Positions 33,410 to 41,553 of a DNA stretch of 64,000 nucleotides are shown in pieces. The notes under the pieces are model-generated. The model searched no databases. It worked only from the letters and a program-made list of their open reading frames with translations, and was not told where the DNA came from. Position numbers and translations under genes: made by a program. The stretch is from JANNBN01 sp031385545 (GTDB lineage: Bacteria > Actinomycetota > Acidimicrobiia > Acidimicrobiales > JANYDT01), in the NCBI GenBank assembly GCA_031385545.1, contig JANNBN010000018.1:1-64000 (forward strand). The letters are read 5' to 3'. The number at the start of each line of letters is the position of its first letter. Within the stretch, counting starts at the first letter, position 1.

Positions 33410-35395
33410 ATGCGCAAGACAGCAGCCCCACATTCCATGACTTCCGAGGCCGCTACCGGTGCGCCGGTTGCCGCGGCACCTGCGCGTCGGCGAGGGGGTC
33501 GCTCGGTTCTCCGCGTCGGCGCGGTTTGGCTGGCGCTGAGCACTCTTTGCGCCGCAGCAACCGGCGGCGTCCAAGCTGCAGCGGCTCCTCTTCCGAGCCT
33601 CAAGCCCGGTCGGAATGCTGCCGATCTGATCGTGATGGCCGAAGCGGGAGAAATCACCAAGGTGGTTGCGCAGATGCGAGCGGGCGGAGCAGAGATCGGC
33701 CGGGGGCTCCCGATCATCAACGCTGTCGCCGTTCGCTCAGATGCGACCGCGTTGGCACGCATTGAAGCGATGGACGGTGTCGATGCCGTTGTGGCGGATT
33801 CGCTGATGACGCCGATGGGTGCCGCAGTCACCGCCGATCGCACTTCGAAGCAGTCGGACAGGTCCAACGACAAGAGCAACGAAAAGTCCACGGACAAGTC
33901 CTCGGACAAGACCAACGAAGACAACGCCTCCGACGACGAGAAGCGATCGGGCCAGGACGACAAGCAGGACAAGGGGGCTTCAGCAACCGGTAGCCGCGAT
34001 CCAGGGTCGCTCGAAGCAATTGCACGAGCCACGGGCGCACGCTCGCTGTGGCGGCGTGGCGTGACCGGCAAGGGCGTTGACGTCGCGCTGATCGACACCG
34101 GAATCGTTCCGGTCGTCGGTAGCCCTGTGGTTGTCAATGGGGCTGACCTGTCGGCCGATGCAGCGAACACGAACCTTCGGTTCCTCGACGGATTCGGTCA
34201 CGGCACGCATATGGCCGGCATCATTGCCGGTCGCGACCCAGGGGCCGACCCCCTCCAGCAGAACGGCGCTTTTGTCGGCATCGCACCAGACGCTCGCATC
34301 GTGAACGTGAAAGTTGGAGCGATGGATGGCCGCGTGCATTCCAGCCAGGTTGTCGCGGCGATCGACTGGGTCGTGCAGAACCGCCAGGCGAACGGGATGA
34401 ACATCCGCGTGATCAACCTCAGCTACGGCGCACCGGCAACACCGGACTGGCGCCGGGACCCACTTGCATGGGCAGCAGAGGTTGCATGGCGCAAAGGCAT
34501 CGTGGTGGTTGCTGCCGCCGGCAACGAAGGCAGCGGTCACGAGCTGAGCAGTCCTGCGTACTCACCAGAGATCCTCGCGGTCGGAGCGACCGACACGGAA
34601 GTGTCCCGCGGCGGCAAGGACGACTACAGCATCGCTCCGTACACCAGCACGGGCACTCGTCGGCGGCCGGACCTCTTCGTCCCCGGCGGCCACGTGATCA
34701 GCCTCCGCGCCAAGGGTTCGTTCGTCGACTCGTTCCTTGCGACGCAAAACGTGGGAGAGCGCTTCACTCGGGGGTCCGGCACGTCGCAGGCAACCGCTGT
34801 GACTTCGGGCCTCGCTGCGTTGTTGATCGAGGCACAGCCATCGGCCACACCGGACCAGATCAAGGCGCTGCTGCTGGACGGCACGGACATCTCGGGCAGG
34901 AAGCAGGATGTGACCGGGATCGAAGCCAGCATCGATGTTCTTGGTTCCTACAAGGCTGCCAAGAAGCGCCTGCCACAAGTCCGTGCTACAGACCCGTTCG
35001 CCACATGCGGCACCAGTTGGTGCCGTGGCATCGGTGACGGGTCGCCGACGTTCATCGACTGGGCCAAGGCAGCGTGGACAGGCAGCTCGTGGAACGGAAG
35101 CTCCTGGAACGGGAACTCGTGGAACGGCAGCTCGTGGTCCGGTTCCAGCTGGTCCGGGAATTCTTGGAACGGCAGCTCATGGAACGGCAGCTCCTGGAAC
35201 GGCAGCTCGTGGTCCGGGTCAAGCTGGTCCGGGTCAAGCTGGTCGCAGGAAATGTGGGCCGGTTCGAGCTGGAACGGCAGCTCGTGGAACGGAAGCTCTT
35301 GGAACGGGTCGAGCTGGTCCGGGTCTTCGTGGTCAGGCAGCTCATGGAACGGCAATTCCTGGTCGGGTTCCTCGTGGTCCGGAGCGTGGGACTAG
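33410..35395 (+). CDS. secreted S8 subtilisin-like protease with Trp-Gly-Ser pentad repeats
   Basis: A 661-residue exported protease. ATG 33410 follows the Shine-Dalgarno GAGGA by 7 nt; the longer frame from 33242 lacks one. The signal peptide is the basic arm and hydrophobic stretch ending VQAAAAP near residue 60. Residues 68-140 look like an I9-type propeptide. A Lys/Asp/Ser linker (about 143-190) precedes the S8 domain: Asp229 in LIDTGI, His264 in GHGTHMAG, oxyanion Asn372 in AAGNEG and Ser459 in GSGTSQAT. Residues 556-660 are 21 nearly perfect pentads, W-(N/S)-G-(S/N)-S, with Trp every fifth residue and one irregular step, WSQEMW. A Cys pair (CGTSWC) sits just before the repeats. The GGDEF-EAL gene follows after 23 bp. 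Confidence 0.93.
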   Translation: MRKTAAPHSMTSEAATGAPVAAAPARRRGGRSVLRVGAVWLALSTLCAAATGGVQAAAAPLPSLKPGRNAADLIVMAEAGEITKVVAQMRAGGAEIGRGLPIINAVAVRSDATALARIEAMDGVDAVVADSLMTPMGAAVTADRTSKQSDRSNDKSNEKSTDKSSDKTNEDNASDDEKRSGQDDKQDKGASATGSRDPGSLEAIARATGARSLWRRGVTGKGVDVALIDTGIVPVVGSPVVVNGADLSADAANTNLRFLDGFGHGTHMAGIIAGRDPGADPLQQNGAFVGIAPDARIVNVKVGAMDGRVHSSQVVAAIDWVVQNRQANGMNIRVINLSYGAPATPDWRRDPLAWAAEVAWRKGIVVVAAAGNEGSGHELSSPAYSPEILAVGATDTEVSRGGKDDYSIAPYTSTGTRRRPDLFVPGGHVISLRAKGSFVDSFLATQNVGERFTRGSGTSQATAVTSGLAALLIEAQPSATPDQIKALLLDGTDISGRKQDVTGIEASIDVLGSYKAAKKRLPQVRATDPFATCGTSWCRGIGDGSPTFIDWAKAAWTGSSWNGSSWNGNSWNGSSWSGSSWSGNSWNGSSWNGSSWNGSSWSGSSWSGSSWSQEMWAGSSWNGSSWNGSSWNGSSWSGSSWSGSSWNGNSWSGSSWSGAWD

Positions 35396-35418
35396 CTCAT
35401 GCACATGCGTAGGAAATC

Positions 35419-37983
35419 ATGGGAGTGAAACCCGGTCTGGACCGGTCTCGGTTCTTGCTGCACACATACGTAGCCGCCGTGGCGGGTAGCGGAGCGTTCC
35501 TCGGTCTGGTGACCGCGGAGCGCTCTTCCGCGCCGCACAACGCCGGCATTGCGCTCACACTTGTGGTGTTCGTCGGAACACTTCTCGCAACGTCTTTTCC
35601 AGTGCATATCGAGCTCGGCAAGGGCGTGCACACATTTGCGTTCACCGAGCTTCCGATCCTCGTTGCCGTCCTCACGATGAGTACGTCCCAGGGCTTCATC
35701 ATCCTGGTAGCCGCGGCCACGGTGGCTCGGACGATCGTCCAGAAGACGGGTTTGCTCAAGTGGCTGTTCAACGGCGCGACCCTCGCTGTCGAGATGGCGC
35801 TCGTCAGCCTGTGCGTGCAGGCCATCGCGCCTGAACTTGACGTCATGCAGACGCGAACCTGGATCGGTGTCCTGGTCGGTGCAGCGGTCGGCAATGTGGC
35901 AAGCGGGCTGTTGGTGGGCGGAGCCATCCGCTTGAGCGGCGGTTCCGTCAACGTTCCCGAGCTTCTTCGCAACACGGTCATCGGCGTGGCCGGAGCGGCC
36001 ATCATTGCCTCGGTCACCCTGGTCGGGCTGATCCTCACAGAAGCCAACCCGTTCTCGTTGTTCTTCTCGGTTCTTCTGGTCACCGGGGTCACGATGTTCC
36101 ACCGCCGCCATGTGATGTTGAACGAGCGGTACCGCGCAGTTCTCAAGATGGAACGCTTCACACGTGCGCTCACTCCGGCGAATGAATCATCGGAGACCAT
36201 CATCGCTGCGCTCCTTGCCAACGCTGCCGAGTTGATGAACACGGAGACCTCTTCGCTGGTGCTCGCCACTCGCGATGGAGACGTGCTTCTGACCCGTTCA
36301 TCCGGCACGTTCGAAGACGGCACCACGATCCCGTACCCAAACCCCACCGACTGGGTGTGGGTCCGTGCCGTGAGCGAAAACCGCTCATTCATGCTCGATC
36401 GGCATGTCCATCGCAACGAATCGAGTGCAGCCGAATACCTCGATCGTATGCGTGTGAAGGATCTGATCGTCGCTCCTCTCGAACTGGACGACCACACTGT
36501 CGGCCTGATCGTGGGACACAACCGCCGCAACGGAGTCGTGCGGGTCTCCGGAGCTGACCTCGACCTGATGAGCACCATGGCACACCACGCGTCCGTGAAC
36601 CTGAAGTGCTCACGCCTCATCGAACAGCTCGAGGCCGAAGTAGCCGATCGACATTACGAGGCAACCCATGATTCGCTGACGGGGCTCCACAACCGGGCGG
36701 CGTTCAACACCTGCGCCGACTCACACTTCGGGTCGACAAGTCCGGGCCACCTTTCCGCCATGATGCTGGTCGATCTCAACCAGTTCAAGAAGGTCAACGA
36801 CACCATGGGGCATCATGCCGGCGACGAGGTCCTCATCCAGATTTCCCAGCGGCTCCTCAATGCGCTTCCTCCTGGCGCCACCGTCGCCCGCCTCGGCGGC
36901 GACGAGTTCGCAGTCCTTGTTCCCACTATCACGGGTGCCCAGCAAGCGCTGGACCACGCTGCAGCTCTTCGGCAAACGATTCGCCAACCGGTCAGTGTCG
37001 AGTCGATCACGTTCGCTCTCGACGCAGCGATAGGCATCTCGATCGCTCCGGTCGACGGCGTCGACCGACACAACCTGCTGAAACGGGCCGACATCGCGAT
37101 GTACGCGGCGAAGGACAAATCGAACAACCCCATCGCGCTGTACGAAGCTTCGCAGCAGCGTTGGACGGCACGCGAGATCGGTCTGCTCGAAGATCTCCGG
37201 CGGGCACTCGAGGTTGACGGTCTGGCCCTCGCGTACCAACCGAAGACGTCGCTGATCGACGGCAAGGTCTTCGGAGTCGAGGCCCTGTGCCGCTGGAATC
37301 ACGCTGAGCTCGGCCCGATCCGTCCCGATGAGTTCATCGGTCTTGCCGAGCAGGGCGGGATGATCGACCAGATCACCGACTTCGTGTTGCGTACCGCTTT
37401 GCGCCAGAGCCGGACGTGGCTCGATGAAGGCCTGAGAATCGATGTCGCAGTGAACATCCCGGCGAAGTCGCTCAGCGACCCGACCCTTGCTTCACGGATG
37501 GCAGCGATGGCGGCAGCGTTCGACGTTCCGCCGAACACACTGACGCTCGAGGTCACCGAGAGCCAATTGGTCGAAGACGCGCGGACTTCGAAGGAAGTCA
37601 TGGCGACGCTTCGTTCGCACGGCTTCCGGGTGTCGATCGACGACTTCGGCACCGGCTACTCCTCGTTGGCGTATCTGCACACTCTTCCGGTTGACGAACT
37701 GAAAATCGATCGAGCCTTCGTCCGGGATCTGGCCACCGATCAGTCGAGCCGTCAGATCGTGCACGTGATCGTGGAATTGGCACGCACGTTCGGGTTGAAG
37801 ACTGTTGCCGAGGGTATCGAGACGCAGGACGTTCATGACATTCTCGCTGGGCTTGGCGTCGAGCTGGGCCAGGGATTCTTGATGGCACGGCCTTCACCGG
37901 CGGCAGACCTGAGCGACTATTTACGAAACGGGTTCCCGGGAGCGCGTCGGCCGGCTGACCCGCTGCTGCTCCACTCGAACTAG
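35419..37983 (+). CDS. membrane GAF-GGDEF-EAL cyclic-di-GMP protein
   Basis: An 854-residue protein with a Shine-Dalgarno (AGGA) 4 nt before ATG 35419. Residues 1-230 hold about seven membrane helices of a MASE-like sensor. A GAF-like domain spans about 255-400 (AAELMNTETSSLVLATRDGD... DLIVAPLELDDHTVGLIVG). The GGDEF domain is intact (RLGGDEFAVLV near 493; DHFG-like entry reads LMLVDLNQFKKVND). The EAL domain retains the residues for catalysis: VEALCRW near 621, NIPAKSL, TESQLVED, DDFGTGYSSL and EGIET. Both synthesis and hydrolysis of c-di-GMP are therefore possible. It lies 23 bp after the secreted subtilase, most likely in one transcript. Confidence 0.93.
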   Translation: MGVKPGLDRSRFLLHTYVAAVAGSGAFLGLVTAERSSAPHNAGIALTLVVFVGTLLATSFPVHIELGKGVHTFAFTELPILVAVLTMSTSQGFIILVAAATVARTIVQKTGLLKWLFNGATLAVEMALVSLCVQAIAPELDVMQTRTWIGVLVGAAVGNVASGLLVGGAIRLSGGSVNVPELLRNTVIGVAGAAIIASVTLVGLILTEANPFSLFFSVLLVTGVTMFHRRHVMLNERYRAVLKMERFTRALTPANESSETIIAALLANAAELMNTETSSLVLATRDGDVLLTRSSGTFEDGTTIPYPNPTDWVWVRAVSENRSFMLDRHVHRNESSAAEYLDRMRVKDLIVAPLELDDHTVGLIVGHNRRNGVVRVSGADLDLMSTMAHHASVNLKCSRLIEQLEAEVADRHYEATHDSLTGLHNRAAFNTCADSHFGSTSPGHLSAMMLVDLNQFKKVNDTMGHHAGDEVLIQISQRLLNALPPGATVARLGGDEFAVLVPTITGAQQALDHAAALRQTIRQPVSVESITFALDAAIGISIAPVDGVDRHNLLKRADIAMYAAKDKSNNPIALYEASQQRWTAREIGLLEDLRRALEVDGLALAYQPKTSLIDGKVFGVEALCRWNHAELGPIRPDEFIGLAEQGGMIDQITDFVLRTALRQSRTWLDEGLRIDVAVNIPAKSLSDPTLASRMAAMAAAFDVPPNTLTLEVTESQLVEDARTSKEVMATLRSHGFRVSIDDFGTGYSSLAYLHTLPVDELKIDRAFVRDLATDQSSRQIVHVIVELARTFGLKTVAEGIETQDVHDILAGLGVELGQGFLMARPSPAADLSDYLRNGFPGARRPADPLLLHSN

Positions 37984-38039
37984 CGAACTTCTCCTGTCAG
38001 TGTGGGCGAGGCTCGCTCTCGCCTGCAAGTTGGATGGTT

Positions 38040-38061
38040 GTTCACCTTTCGTTCACCTGTG
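38040..38061 (+). promoter_or_regulatory. two-unit PHO box before pstC
   Basis: Two adjoining 11-bp direct repeats, GTTCACCTTTC and GTTCACCTGTG, match the GTTCACC-plus-4 unit recognised by actinobacterial PhoP/RegX3 regulators. They end 42 bp before the pstC start. The RegX3-like product of the gene at 24801 is the natural ligand. No other adjoining pair of such units was found in the window. Confidence 0.8.
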
Positions 38062-38103
38062 CGTGAAGCCGCCGAAAGGTGACCGCGACAGCATCTGTGT
38101 GCG

Positions 38104-39081
38104 ATGAATACCCCGCGAGATCTCGCTTCACGTCGCCCACCGGCCGACCGGATCTACCGTGGGGTCACAACGAGCGCGGCAATGGCGTCGCTCATGGTCA
38201 TGGGCCTGATCGCGGTCTTCTTGGTCGTCCAGGCAATCCCAGCGTTGCGCACCGCCGGGCTGTCGTTCTTCACAACCAACGACTGGCGACCCGACGATGA
38301 CCCGGCCACATTCGGAATCGCATCGATGCTCTGGGGCACGTTTGTGATTGCGGCCATTGCGTTGGTCATCGCTGTCCCGATCTCGATCGGCACTGCGGTG
38401 TTCGTCAATGAATACCTGCCATCTGCGCTGAAACGATCGTTCGTGTCGGTCCTGGATCTGCTCGCTGCGGTCCCTTCACTGATCTTCGGCCTGTGGGGGC
38501 TGTTCTTCCTCCAGCCTCGGTTGAGCGGAACATCACGCTGGCTTGCCGACTGGGTCGGGTTCATCCCGATCTTCAAGGGCAACGGCATCTACACCTCTTC
38601 GATGTTCATCTCGGGTGTGGTGCTCGCGATCATGATCGTTCCGATCATCACCTCGGTCAGTCGTGCCATCGTCGCTGAAGTTCCGCGTTCGCTATCCGAA
38701 GCAGCGCTTGCGTTGGGCGGGACGCGCTGGGGGATGATCCGCCAGGTCGTTCTCCCCTACAGCAGGGGTGGGCTGGTCGGGGCGTCGATGCTGGGGTTAG
38801 GCAGAGCATTGGGCGAAACCATCGCGATTGCGTTGATCCTGAGTTTCGACTTCACCCGGTCGCTGCACATCCTCCAGCCGGGCGGCGCATCGGTCGCCGG
38901 CACCATTGCCCTCCGGTTCCCCGAGGCGCTCGATGCCGGCCGCTCGGCGCTCTCAGCCGCTGGTCTGACGCTCTTCGTCGTGACGCTGCTGGTGAACATG
39001 GCGGCACGATCCGTCGTTGCGCGCACGAACCGACGGCGCGGTGGCGGAGCAGAAGCGACGGGCGCGAAGGGAAGGGCATGA
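38104..39081 (+). CDS. pstC: phosphate ABC transporter permease PstC
   Basis: A 325-residue inner-membrane permease with about six helices. PstC-type features are the long external loop with FFTTNDWRPDDDPATFGI, AVPISIGTAVFVNEYLP, LAAVPSLIFGLWGLFFL and the EAA-like coupling loop EAALALGGTRWGMIRQVVLPYSRGG. It is the first gene of pstCAB, 42 bp after a PHO box, and overlaps pstA by 4 bp (ATGA). pstS is not in front of it, as is more usual, but about 7.7 kb downstream. Confidence 0.95.
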   Translation: MNTPRDLASRRPPADRIYRGVTTSAAMASLMVMGLIAVFLVVQAIPALRTAGLSFFTTNDWRPDDDPATFGIASMLWGTFVIAAIALVIAVPISIGTAVFVNEYLPSALKRSFVSVLDLLAAVPSLIFGLWGLFFLQPRLSGTSRWLADWVGFIPIFKGNGIYTSSMFISGVVLAIMIVPIITSVSRAIVAEVPRSLSEAALALGGTRWGMIRQVVLPYSRGGLVGASMLGLGRALGETIAIALILSFDFTRSLHILQPGGASVAGTIALRFPEALDAGRSALSAAGLTLFVVTLLVNMAARSVVARTNRRRGGGAEATGAKGRA

Positions 39082-40148
39082 CCACCATGCAGAATGCCGG
39101 CTCGCACGGACCCCGCCGCGGATCCGCTGTGTCGTCGCTGGTGTCGATGGCGCGCCAATTGGCAGTCCCCGGGCTCATCGCTGCGATCGTGACCGGGATC
39201 GCGTTTGCGACCACCCGCCTGTCCGGACCGTTCGGGATGTTCGTACTCTGGGCCGCCTGTTCGCTGCTCGGCCTCTACGTCTTCACACGTCGAAGCCAGG
39301 GACGAATGGCAGCAACAGACGCAGTTGCGTCGGTGACCCTGGGGTTCGCGGCGTTGCTGGTTGTGACTGCCTTGGGGTTCATCGTGGGCTTTGTGCTGCT
39401 GAAAGCAATCCCGTTCGTAAGGCTCAACTTCTTCACTCAGACCCTGGAAGGGATCGACCCTGACTCGCCCGCGACGCAGGGCGGTGCGCTCCATGCGATT
39501 GTCGGCACCACTGCGCAGGTCCTTATCGCAACGTTGATCTCGCTCCCGTTCGGCGTGCTGACAGCCGTGTACCTCAACGAGATCGGCGGCCGGCTCGCTG
39601 GCGTCGTGCGCGTCGTCATCGATGCAATGAGTGGTATCCCTTCTGTGGTCGCAGGTCTGTTCATCTACTCCATCTGGGTCGTGCAGGGCGGGTTCGGCTA
39701 TTCGGGTTTGGCGGCAGGTCTTGCGCTCGCTGTCCTGATGCTTCCGACGGTGGCTCGGACAACGGAAGAGATGCTCCGCCTCGTTCCGGGAGGCTTACGC
39801 GAATCTGCCTTGGCTCTCGGTGCGCCCGAGTGGCGTACCGCCCTGCAGGTTGTTCTGCCGACCGCCAAGGTCGGCATTGTGACTGCGGTGATCTTGGGTA
39901 TCGCTCGCGTCGCAGGCGAAACCGCGCCGCTGCTCATGACCGCCTTCGGCAACGATCGCGTGAACGTCGTACAGACGGCCACCGAGCCGCAGTCTGCGCT
40001 CCCGCTCTTCGTGTACCAACAGTTCACCAGCGCCCAGGGTTCTGCGGTGGATCGTGCCTGGGTCGGCGCGTTCGTGCTGATCGCCTTGGTGCTGGTGCTG
40101 TTCCTCATCGCCCGTGTGATCGGGCGTTCCAAGACAGCTCGACTATGA
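39078..40148 (+). CDS. pstA: phosphate ABC transporter permease PstA
   Basis: A 356-residue permease partnered with PstC. Extra N-terminal helices (residues 25-75) precede the core. The core has LNFFTQTLEGIDPDSPATQGGALHAIVGT, LPFGVLTAVYLNEIGGRLAGVVR, DAMSGIPSVVAGLFIY and the coupling loop ESALALGAPEWRTALQVVLPTAKVG. The order C then A and the 4-bp overlap are those of a standard pst operon. pstB starts 70 bp after the stop. Confidence 0.95.
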   Translation: MTTMQNAGSHGPRRGSAVSSLVSMARQLAVPGLIAAIVTGIAFATTRLSGPFGMFVLWAACSLLGLYVFTRRSQGRMAATDAVASVTLGFAALLVVTALGFIVGFVLLKAIPFVRLNFFTQTLEGIDPDSPATQGGALHAIVGTTAQVLIATLISLPFGVLTAVYLNEIGGRLAGVVRVVIDAMSGIPSVVAGLFIYSIWVVQGGFGYSGLAAGLALAVLMLPTVARTTEEMLRLVPGGLRESALALGAPEWRTALQVVLPTAKVGIVTAVILGIARVAGETAPLLMTAFGNDRVNVVQTATEPQSALPLFVYQQFTSAQGSAVDRAWVGAFVLIALVLVLFLIARVIGRSKTARL

Positions 40149-40218
40149 GCACTGTCGACCCGCGGAATATGTCGCATTCTTCTCCAACCTCCTTCACTCA
40201 GGAAGCCCGATCACTCTC

Positions 40219-41055
40219 ATGGCCGCAACGATGACCGCTCCACTGAACACAATCGCCCATGCCGCCGCACCGGCGAACGCACATGCGGGCACGCCTATCG
40301 AAACGCGTCACCTGTCGGCCTGGTTCGCCAAACGCCAGGTGCTCGATGATGTGACCCTTCGCATGCCGTCGAACGCAGTCACGGCACTCATCGGGCCGTC
40401 GGGTTGTGGCAAGTCGACATTCCTTCGCAACCTCAACCGCATGCACGAACTGGTGGCAGGTGCATCGATGTCCGGCGAGGTATTGCTCGACGGGATCGAC
40501 ATCTACGGGCCGACGCTGCGACCGGCCGAGACGCGGCAGCGCATCGGCATGGTCTTCCAGAAGCCGAACCCATTTCCCACCATGTCGATCAACGACAACG
40601 TGCTCGCCGGGCTTCGGCTCACGGGCACAAAGGTTGCGGACAAGGATGCGCTGGTCGAATGGGCACTTACCAGGGCTGGGCTGTGGGCTGAAGTGAAAAA
40701 TCGGTTGAGTGCGCCGGGCGGATCGTTGTCAGGCGGGCAGCAGCAGCGGCTCTGCATCGCTCGTTCGCTCGCCGTCAAACCCAAGGTCTTGCTGATGGAC
40801 GAGCCGTGTTCGGCACTCGACCCAACGTCGACCCGACGCGTCGAGGACACCATCCGCGAGATCGCGGACGAGGTCACCGTCGTCATCGTGACGCACAACA
40901 TGCAACAGGCGCAGCGCTGCTCGGACCAGACCGTCTTCTTCCTCGCCGACGAGGAACGCCCCGGCCACATCGTCGAGGCCGGGCCGACCGAGCAGATCTT
41001 CGGAAACCCGGTCGATCCGCGGACCAACGACTACATCAACGGTCGTTTCGGCTGA
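40219..41055 (+). CDS. pstB: phosphate ABC transporter ATP-binding protein PstB
   Basis: A 278-residue ATPase. Walker A is GPSGCGKST, the Q loop is MVFQKPNPFPTMSI (PstB-typical), the signature is LSGGQQQRLCIAR, Walker B plus Glu is VLLMDEPCSALDP and the switch His is VTHNMQQAQR. It has a 25-residue N-terminal extension rich in Ala and His before IETRHLSAWF; if this is not translated, a start further in is possible. It powers the PstCA channel; PhoU and the sensor kinase encoded at 25-27 kb probably read its activity. Confidence 0.95.
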   Translation: MAATMTAPLNTIAHAAAPANAHAGTPIETRHLSAWFAKRQVLDDVTLRMPSNAVTALIGPSGCGKSTFLRNLNRMHELVAGASMSGEVLLDGIDIYGPTLRPAETRQRIGMVFQKPNPFPTMSINDNVLAGLRLTGTKVADKDALVEWALTRAGLWAEVKNRLSAPGGSLSGGQQQRLCIARSLAVKPKVLLMDEPCSALDPTSTRRVEDTIREIADEVTVVIVTHNMQQAQRCSDQTVFFLADEERPGHIVEAGPTEQIFGNPVDPRTNDYINGRFG

Positions 41056-41082
41056 ACTGTCGAGCGTCAGGTATTGGGTTCG

Positions 41083-41544
41083 TTACGGAGAGAATGCTCT
41101 CGCTGACTGCTCGGTGTCCTCGGAGCCACGGAAGAAGACGATCTTGCCGTCGACGACTCGCCACCAGTGCAGCATGAACATCGAAGCCGTGCGTTGCGTG
41201 GACTTCACGGTGTACGTCCAACGAATGACGGCCACGACGTCTGTCTCGTTCGAGGTGAAGGTCACCGGCACGAACTCCGACACGTCGATCTGGGTGCTGA
41301 TCGCAGCGAAGAAGCCGGGAACTGATTGCTTGCCCCGGAAGGGGCCGTACCAGGGGGCCGACCTGCTGGATGCTTCAGCGGCCCAGTCGACATCGTCGGC
41401 GAGTTCGACAAGGACTGCGTCGATGTCACGCTTCGCGTAGGCTTCGTAGAGCCGCTTGACGACATCGGCGCTGTTGGTGCTGTCGGTGGATAGGGACGGG
41501 GTTTGTGTGTTGACGGTTTGTGTGTTGACGGTTTGTGTGTTCAT
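41083..41544 (-). CDS. SnoaL/NTF2-like protein
   Basis: A 153-residue protein from ATG 41544, starting with the tandem NTQTVNTQTVNTQT coded by a 15-bp DNA repeat. From residue 25 it has the cone-shaped NTF2-like fold: ADVVKRLYEAYAKRDIDAVLVELADDVDWA, PFRGKQSVPGFFAAI, MLHWWRVVDGKIVFFRGSED. Members can be small isomerases, hydratases or ligand-binding proteins; I see no catalytic residues to choose between these. It is divergent from the HD/LuxR regulator with only 9 bp between starts and could be under its control. Confidence 0.82.
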   Translation of the reverse strand: MNTQTVNTQTVNTQTPSLSTDSTNSADVVKRLYEAYAKRDIDAVLVELADDVDWAAEASSRSAPWYGPFRGKQSVPGFFAAISTQIDVSEFVPVTFTSNETDVVAVIRWTYTVKSTQRTASMFMLHWWRVVDGKIVFFRGSEDTEQSARAFSP

Positions 41545-41545
41545 G
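41501..41545. repeat. three 15-bp tandem repeats at the NTF2-like 5' end
   Basis: Two exact copies of GTTTGTGTGTTGACG (41501-41515, 41516-41530) and a third differing in three bases that contains the start codon (41531-41545). The unit is in frame and encodes the VNTQT repeats on the minus strand, so copy number changes would alter the N terminus without a frameshift. Confidence 0.92.
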
Positions 41546-41553
41546 ACCCCACG

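Noticed and set aside
40145..40234. 29-codon frame between pstA and pstB
   Set aside because: Short, overlaps the pstB start, no ribosome-binding site and no family resemblance.
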